NCBI RefSeq assembly: GCF_003852405.1
Contig: NZ_QAJM01000026.1
Location: 1-53,812, forward strand
Length of the DNA: 53,812 nucleotides
Source: Pseudomonas sp. KBW05
GTDB taxonomy: Bacteria; Pseudomonadota; Gammaproteobacteria; Pseudomonadales; Pseudomonadaceae
Direction of reading: 5' to 3'
This document shows, piece by piece, positions 49,086 to 53,812 of this stretch. A program made the translations under genes and the position numbers. Under the pieces are notes generated by a model. The model searched no databases. It was not told the DNA's origin and saw only the letters and a list, made by a program, of their open reading frames with translations. Positions within the stretch are counted from its first letter, which is position 1; the number at the start of each line of letters is the position of its first letter.

Positions 49086-49209
49086 GGGGCTTCCTTATCT
49101 TTGCCGGTGATTTTACCGGTGAAGTTCGGGCGGATTAGGCCGTACTTTACCTGCCTTGCGCAAGGCCGCTTGCCTAGACTGCGAGCCTTCTCCTTCAAGG
49201 TCCACGGCC
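49086..49209. promoter_or_regulatory. Divergent mocR-lysE control region
   Basis: Two direct repeats CCGGTGA (49104-49110 and 49116-49122), 12 bases apart, lie just upstream of the MocR start. A perfect 14-base palindrome GCCTTGCGCAAGGC is at 49153-49166. MocR regulators commonly bind direct repeats in such divergent regions, so these are operator candidates. AAGG at 49197-49200 is the lysE ribosome site. Confidence 0.5.
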
Positions 49210-49842
49210 ATGACCAGCGCATTGACGCTCTCTTCGTTTCTCTATTTCCTGCTGTTTTGCGCGACCCTGACCTTCAGCCCCGGCCCCATGACCATGCTGC
49301 TGTTGAGCCTGGGCTTGAAGGACGGCCTGCGCCGATCGATCCCCGCACAGATCGGCGCCAGTGTGTCGTACCTGATTTCCATCCTGATCTTTGCCGTGGG
49401 TTTTTCAGAGTTGATCAAGGGCAATGTCGCGATTACCCAGGGTATCCAACTGGTCGGCGTGGCCTACATCCTTTACCTGGCGTACAAGCAGTGGACCAGC
49501 AGCGGCGTGCCACTCGACAAGGCCGGCGCCGTGGAGGGCGCGCGCAGCCTGTTCGGCAAGGGCTTGCTGACGGGGTTTTCCAACCCCAAGGCGATCATCA
49601 TGTTCAGCGCCGTGTTCCCACAGTTTGCCGGGGGAGGGGAGCACAACTCGGCGTCGGACATCGCCATCCTTGGCCTGACCTTCCTGGTGCTGCAGTTTGC
49701 CAGCGGCTGCCTGTACTGCTATTTCGGCCAACGCATCAAGCACGTCCTGGAAAACCCCGCGCGGCGCGTACTGCTGCAACGGGTCACCGCGGTGTTGCTG
49801 TTGGGGGTTGCCTTGATGCTGGCGCGGGGCTTTTCCCACTGA
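49210..49842 (+). CDS. LysE/RhtB-family amino-acid exporter
   Basis: 210 residues from the ATG at 49210; an upstream in-frame extension lacks a ribosome site. The N-terminus holds the family motif F-S-P-G-P-M-T-M-L-L-L and G-L-K-D-G-L-R-R-S-I-P-A-Q-I-G-A, then about six membrane segments and G-F-S-N-P-K-A-I-I-M-F. The exported substrate is unknown. Divergence from MocR suggests that export is induced by a PLP-reactive amino acid. Confidence 0.9.
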   Translation: MTSALTLSSFLYFLLFCATLTFSPGPMTMLLLSLGLKDGLRRSIPAQIGASVSYLISILIFAVGFSELIKGNVAITQGIQLVGVAYILYLAYKQWTSSGVPLDKAGAVEGARSLFGKGLLTGFSNPKAIIMFSAVFPQFAGGGEHNSASDIAILGLTFLVLQFASGCLYCYFGQRIKHVLENPARRVLLQRVTAVLLLGVALMLARGFSH

Positions 49843-49924
49843 GGGCCTTCAGCTTATGAGCGGTAGTGGCGATTTGCCGTTGCCCTGATAGACTCCGAGC
49901 ATCACCTCAGGATCGCACCCCACC

Positions 49925-50983
49925 ATGGCAGCCGTCGGAGGAAAGGGACTTCCGCTTGCTTCGCGCTTGTACAAATCCCGCACCCTGGGGCTGACACTCG
50001 GCTTTGTGTGCGTGGCGTTTGCGATGTACCCGCTGAATCCGCACCCTTGGGTGTGGGCGCTGATGCTGACCAACGCCTTCATTTGGCCGCACGTGGCCTT
50101 CCTGATCTCGCGACGCTCCGAACACGCACTGCGCAGCGAGCGGCGCAATTTGCTGATCGACTCCTTTTGCGGCGGCTTCTGGGTCGGCGCCATGCACTTC
50201 AACCCGCTGCCCGGTGTGACCACCCTGTCGATGATGACCATGAACAACGTGGCCATCGGCGGGCTGCGTTTCATGCTCGCCGGCTGGCTCGCCCAAGGCC
50301 TCGGTATCGGCACCGCGCTATTGGTGTTTGCCCCAGCGTTTATCGGCGTGACCACTCAGGCGCAGCTTTACGCCTGCTTGCCAATCCTGATGTTGTACCC
50401 CCTGGCCCTTGGCTGGATCTGCTACCGCCAGGCCGTCACCCTGGCCTCGCATAAACGCGAACTGCTGGCCCTGAGCCGCACCGACAGCCTGTCCGGCCTG
50501 CTCAACCACGGCGCGTGGAAAGACCAACTGGAACTCGAATTCCAACGCTGCCGCCGCGGCCAGACCGGCGCCGCCATTGCACTGATCGACATCGACCACT
50601 TCAAGACCATCAACGACACCTACGGCCACGTTACCGGCGACATCGTCCTGCGCCGGCTGAGCAAAGTCCTACGCCAGAACCTGCGCGCCACCGACCTGGC
50701 CGGGCGCTACGGGGGGGATGAGTTCTGCGTGATCCTGCCCGATATGCCCCTCAATCGCGCCACTGAAGTGATGGACGCGTTGCGGGATCGCTTCAATGCG
50801 CTGGCGTATGCGCAGGACCCGACGTTGCGCGCGAGCTTGAGCATTGGGTTGGCGCCTTACCAACTGGGGCATGTGGATTCCACCAGTTGGTTGAATGATG
50901 CGGATTTGGCGTTGTATGAGGCGAAGAGTGGAGGGAGGAATCGGGTGAGTTCGGTGCAGGATAGTTGGTTGAGGTCGGTGTAG
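49925..50983 (+). CDS. Diguanylate cyclase with MASE2 membrane domain
   Basis: 352 residues. The N-terminal ~175 residues hold about five or six hydrophobic segments, with the MASE2-type order seen in AdrA/DgcC. A GGDEF domain follows with the intact active site R-Y-G-G-D-E-F (G263-F267) and S-R-T-D-S-L-S-G-L-L-N at its start. R-A-T-D at 254-257, five residues before GGDEF, is a complete inhibitory I-site, so product feedback is expected. It makes c-di-GMP at the inner membrane. A weak AGGA lies 12 bases upstream of the ATG. Confidence 0.92.
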   Translation: MAAVGGKGLPLASRLYKSRTLGLTLGFVCVAFAMYPLNPHPWVWALMLTNAFIWPHVAFLISRRSEHALRSERRNLLIDSFCGGFWVGAMHFNPLPGVTTLSMMTMNNVAIGGLRFMLAGWLAQGLGIGTALLVFAPAFIGVTTQAQLYACLPILMLYPLALGWICYRQAVTLASHKRELLALSRTDSLSGLLNHGAWKDQLELEFQRCRRGQTGAAIALIDIDHFKTINDTYGHVTGDIVLRRLSKVLRQNLRATDLAGRYGGDEFCVILPDMPLNRATEVMDALRDRFNALAYAQDPTLRASLSIGLAPYQLGHVDSTSWLNDADLALYEAKSGGRNRVSSVQDSWLRSV

Positions 50984-51023
50984 GGACCTGCTTGCTAGAA
51001 GCGAATATAGAGCTCTCTAACGG

Positions 51024-51365
51024 TTACGTGCTGTAGCTTTTTAGGCAATTGAGTAGCACTTTCATAAATTCCCTTTTGTTGTTTATTTCTTGTTCGAAAT
51101 ATGTGTCGAGTAAATAAAATACGGACTCAAAGTTTTCGTCCGTAGACAGATAGTGTTGGAGGGTGTCTATGAACCACTCTTGCTCATCTTTTCGGTATGA
51201 GAGAAATTCTGGCTTGGTTAACGTATCAAAAAGTTCTGAAAGCTCAGTTTTGTTGTTGATGTCTTTCGAGACTATTATTTCTTCTCGCTCTCGATCCTCG
51301 GTGTTTTCTATGCTGTAGGTAAATAGCAGGCCTTTGAGTATTTCTAGGTTTGGACCCTTTTTCAT
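51024..51365 (-). CDS. Putative immunity protein for the RHS toxin
   Basis: 113 residues, acidic, Lys/Glu/Asn-rich and apparently all-helical, with no signal peptide. It begins two bases after the RHS toxin stop, on the same strand. Base composition is clearly AT-rich against its surroundings, as usual for cargo immunity genes. I do not recognise the family. A cytoplasmic immunity protein paired with the toxin upstream is the natural reading from position. Confidence 0.78.
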   Translation of the reverse strand: MKKGPNLEILKGLLFTYSIENTEDREREEIIVSKDINNKTELSELFDTLTKPEFLSYRKDEQEWFIDTLQHYLSTDENFESVFYLLDTYFEQEINNKREFMKVLLNCLKSYST

Positions 51366-51367
51366 TT

Positions 51368-51919
51368 TCAGAACTCCGTATACGCAGTGATTGGCTTTCC
51401 GTCTTGATTTAAATGTACGGTCGCTTTAGTTTGCTTTCCATATTCTAACCCATCTCTTTTATATCCTTCACCGACGACTTTTCCCATGTTCATCGGTTTC
51501 TGAATTTCTGCTCGACCATTCAGTTTGAAAATTAAAATAGCGCGATCAATTGTGTTTAATTGGTCTCGGTGGCTGAGGAAGTGTGTAGCGGCACTGGGAA
51601 GCCTTGGTTGTCCCGCTCTCCTTCCTCTATCGAAGATCTCAATTTCCCCAGTAGTGGGGTTTTTAGCTGTCTGTACTCGTTCAAGTTGTGATTCTAACGA
51701 CGTTTGGGCACCGTGCTTTTCTACGAAGTGTGCTCCAGGGATTGATGCCTCAAGTTCCAATAAACGTCGATGAGCGTTTGATTCTGCGAGCTCATCAATT
51801 TTCGCCTGTCGCTCCGCACGTGACAGCTGAGGAGTCGTAGGTTCGCCGTGATTAACGCTTTCCGCAGAGGGGCGAACGGTTGTACTCGGTTTGCAACCGT
51901 CGCCACTAGGACAAGTGTT
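51368..51919 (-). other. RHS C-terminal toxin domain, possibly RNase A-like
   Basis: Downstream of D-P-L-G-L the sequence changes composition (more AT than the shell). After a disordered linker the last ~115 residues contain G-A-H-F-V-E-K-H-G, A-A-T-H-F-L-S-H-R-D, G-K-V-V-G-E-G-Y-K-R and the end I-T-A-Y-T-E-F. This order (H...H-G, S/T-x-F-x, G-x-G-Y, I-T-A-Y) resembles bacterial RNase A-like CdiA/RHS toxin domains. The assignment is by eye and tentative. Confidence 0.5.
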
Positions 51920-53812
51920 CAACCCTAACGGATCAACCCACCCGGTAGGATTAGGCACATACCTATACCCATTGATCCCCCCCGCCAACTTCACCGGGTC
52001 CGGCGTCAGGTAGCGACCAATATCGGGATTGTAGTAGCGATGCCGGTTGTAGTGCAGCCCGCTCTCTGCGTCGAAGTACTGGCCCTGGAAACGCATTGGG
52101 TTGTCGATTGTTCCGACGTCTAGGCGGGTGATTTCGCCGTAGGCGCGGTAGTGGGCGGACCAGACGATTTCGCCGTTGGGGGTTGTCAGTTCCTGGGGTG
52201 TGCCGAGGTGGTCCAGTTGGTAGTGGTAGGGCCGGGTGGCTTTTGGGCCGAAGCCTTCCAGCAGGGCCAGTGGGCGGAAGCTGTTGGGTTCGTAGAGGTA
52301 GCTGCGATGGCGATCCGCATGGTGTTCGGCGATCAGCTTGTCGCCTTGCCAGAAGAACTCGGTCGTCAGGTCGTCAACGGTTTTGCTGATGCGCCGGCCA
52401 AACGGGTCGTAGCGGTAGCTGGCGGTTTGTCCGTTCGGTGTTGTAACGGCGATCAGCCGATGCTGGCAGTCGTAGCGGTATTCGGTGACGAGTTGGTGGC
52501 CTTTGCCGCGTCGCTCGCGGATCAGGTTGCCGAACGCGTCATAGTCGTAGTGCCGATCCCCCTGGATCATCAACCGATTGCCCGCGACGATGTCTGGGCC
52601 GGGGCGGTTTTGCATGAGCAGGTTGCCCGCTGGGTCGTGGGCGAAGTGCTCTTGGTTGGAGCGAACTAGGCGATTTAGCGGGTCGTAGCTGTAGTGCTGT
52701 TCGCCTTTGCGGGTGTCGAGAATTCGGCTTAGGTTGCCGGTTTTGTCGTAGTCGTATTGGCGACGGTACAGGTGGTTTTGCTGTTGGGTGACGGTGTGGG
52801 CGTGCAGGCGCTGCTGGTCGTCGTAGTGGTAGTGGCTGAGCAGTTGGCCTTGTTGGCGCTGATGCTCCTGGCCGGCTTTGAACAGGTGGGAGGTGAGGGT
52901 TTCACCGTTCAGTTCGACCGTGGCGAGGTGACCGCCTTTGCCATGGTTGAAGGTGATGCGGTTGTTGTCGGGCAGGCGCAGGTGCTGCAGTTGGCCGCAG
53001 GCGTCGTAGCCGTAGCGCAAGGTGCCCCAGCCTTGGTGTTCGGCGGTGAGGCGGTTTTGTCGGTCGTATTCGTAGGCTAACGACCAGTGGCCGTCTTCGA
53101 CACCCAGGAGGTTGCCTTGGCGGTCGTAGGTGTAATCCACAACTCCGCCATCGGGCAGGGTTTTTCGTACGAGGCGGCCGGCGAAGTCGCGCTCGTAGCG
53201 GGTGACGAGCTGACTGCCGTCATCGCCGTATTCGGTTTTTTCCTGCAGGTTGCCGTTGAGGTCGTAGAGGTAGGCCGTGCGCTGGCCGTCGAAGCCGGTT
53301 TCCTGCTGGATCAGGCCGTTGGGGTGGTACTGCAACCCATAGATTTCGCCGACTTCGTTTTCGATCTCGGTCAGCAGTAATCGCACGTTGTCGTAGCGGT
53401 ATTTGACCTGGGTGCCGTCAGCGTTAATCCGCCGACTGATCAGGTGTAGGCCATCGGCGTATTCATAGCGGGTGACGTGGCCCAACTCATCGCATTCAGC
53501 GGTGATTTTTCCGTAAGCGTTATAGCTGTATTCCCGCGTGGCACCGCCTGGCAAAACCACACGAATCAACCGACCCACGCTGTCCCACTGGTACTGGGTC
53601 AGCGCTCCGTGCTCATCCTCTCGCGCAACTTGCCGGCCAACATCGTCATGGCGATAACGCCTGACGCCGCCATCGGGCAACTGTTCCTCAACCAACTGCC
53701 CACGTTCATTCCACACCAGCCGATGGCAGCTGTGATCGGGATACCAAACCCCTGTCAGTTGCCCGTATTGGTTGTAGCTGTAGTCCGTCACATTGCCGTC
53801 TGGATCAGTCCT
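51368..53812 (-). CDS. RHS-family polymorphic toxin, N-terminus beyond the window
   Basis: About 814 codons are visible, open to the right edge, so the start lies outside; the GTG at 53791 is internal. Most of it is YD-repeat shell (repeats such as Y-D-x-x-G-N-L, Y-R-Y-D, Y-D-P-x-x-R). The conserved RHS core end is present (Q-Y-F-D-A-E-S-G-L-H-Y-N-R-H-R-Y-Y-N-P, R-Y-L-T-P-D-P), closing with the D-P-L-G-L boundary at 51920-51934, where RHS proteins are cut to free the toxin. About 183 residues follow as the variable C-terminal domain. T6SS or other export cannot be decided without the N-terminus. Confidence 0.92.
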   Translation of the reverse strand, partial: RTDPDGNVTDYSYNQYGQLTGVWYPDHSCHRLVWNERGQLVEEQLPDGGVRRYRHDDVGRQVAREDEHGALTQYQWDSVGRLIRVVLPGGATREYSYNAYGKITAECDELGHVTRYEYADGLHLISRRINADGTQVKYRYDNVRLLLTEIENEVGEIYGLQYHPNGLIQQETGFDGQRTAYLYDLNGNLQEKTEYGDDGSQLVTRYERDFAGRLVRKTLPDGGVVDYTYDRQGNLLGVEDGHWSLAYEYDRQNRLTAEHQGWGTLRYGYDACGQLQHLRLPDNNRITFNHGKGGHLATVELNGETLTSHLFKAGQEHQRQQGQLLSHYHYDDQQRLHAHTVTQQQNHLYRRQYDYDKTGNLSRILDTRKGEQHYSYDPLNRLVRSNQEHFAHDPAGNLLMQNRPGPDIVAGNRLMIQGDRHYDYDAFGNLIRERRGKGHQLVTEYRYDCQHRLIAVTTPNGQTASYRYDPFGRRISKTVDDLTTEFFWQGDKLIAEHHADRHRSYLYEPNSFRPLALLEGFGPKATRPYHYQLDHLGTPQELTTPNGEIVWSAHYRAYGEITRLDVGTIDNPMRFQGQYFDAESGLHYNRHRYYNPDIGRYLTPDPVKLAGGINGYRYVPNPTGWVDPLGLNTCPSGDGCKPSTTVRPSAESVNHGEPTTPQLSRAERQAKIDELAESNAHRRLLELEASIPGAHFVEKHGAQTSLESQLERVQTAKNPTTGEIEIFDRGRRAGQPRLPSAATHFLSHRDQLNTIDRAILIFKLNGRAEIQKPMNMGKVVGEGYKRDGLEYGKQTKATVHLNQDGKPITAYTEF

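Noticed and set aside
52151-52669. Plus-strand frame opposite the RHS gene
   Set aside because: Antisense shadow of YD repeats, with no independent motif.

Overview
The window is high-GC chromosomal DNA from a fluorescent Pseudomonas (P. fluorescens group). This rests on the gene content, two inverted REP pairs of the Pseudomonas type, a viscosin-group lipopeptide synthetase, and a methionine gamma-lyase with the P. putida-type active site. No rRNA, tRNA, CRISPR array or insertion sequence was recognised, and no gene-free stretch exceeds about 230 bases.

Layout. (1) 2-13027, + strand: the distal part of a type VI secretion (T6SS) cluster. It holds two tandem paralogous lipoprotein-like genes (the first cut by the window edge), a PAAR spike-tip protein, a membrane protein of unknown role, then tssM, tssA, tssF, tssG, tssJ, tssE and a VasL-like/OmpA fusion. 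The sheath, ATPase, Hcp, VgrG, TssK and TssL genes are not here and are presumably upstream. (2) 13227-37333: two giant NRPS genes with seven modules. The adenylation pocket codes I read by eye give Thr-Val-Leu-Ser / Leu-Ser-Ile, ending in tandem thioesterases. This is residues 3-9 of the viscosin group (viscosin, WLIP, massetolide), so the genes are viscB/massB and viscC/massC. The two-module initiating synthetase (ViscA) is not in the window, as is known for this family, whose clusters are split. (3) 37355-41435: REPIN, macA, macB (lipopeptide export), second REPIN, then a convergent LuxR-type regulator of the viscBCR kind. (4) 41660-43498: methionine gamma-lyase and a divergent Lrp-type regulator. 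(5) 43526-44260: a leaderless astacin-like metalloprotease. (6) 44432-47683: an operon of a 2-oxoglutarate/Fe(II) oxygenase and a MetQNI-type ABC importer whose ATPase lacks the methionine-sensing domain. (7) 47589-49842: a divergent MocR regulator / LysE exporter pair. (8) 49925-50983: a MASE2-GGDEF diguanylate cyclase. (9) 51024-53812, - strand: an AT-rich immunity-type gene and the C-terminal part of an RHS polymorphic toxin that runs off the right edge.

How they fit together. The NRPS, MacAB and LuxR genes form a lipopeptide synthesis, export and control unit. The lyase, Lrp regulator, oxygenase and MetQNI genes suggest an organosulfur scavenging neighbourhood. T6SS at the left edge and RHS toxin at the right edge are both interbacterial competition loci. 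The lipopeptide system is a known family. The least explained items are the duplicated lipoproteins with a homogenised 3' half, the unknown protein between PAAR and TssM, the stereochemistry implied by the condensation domains, the leaderless protease, and the toxin/immunity pair.
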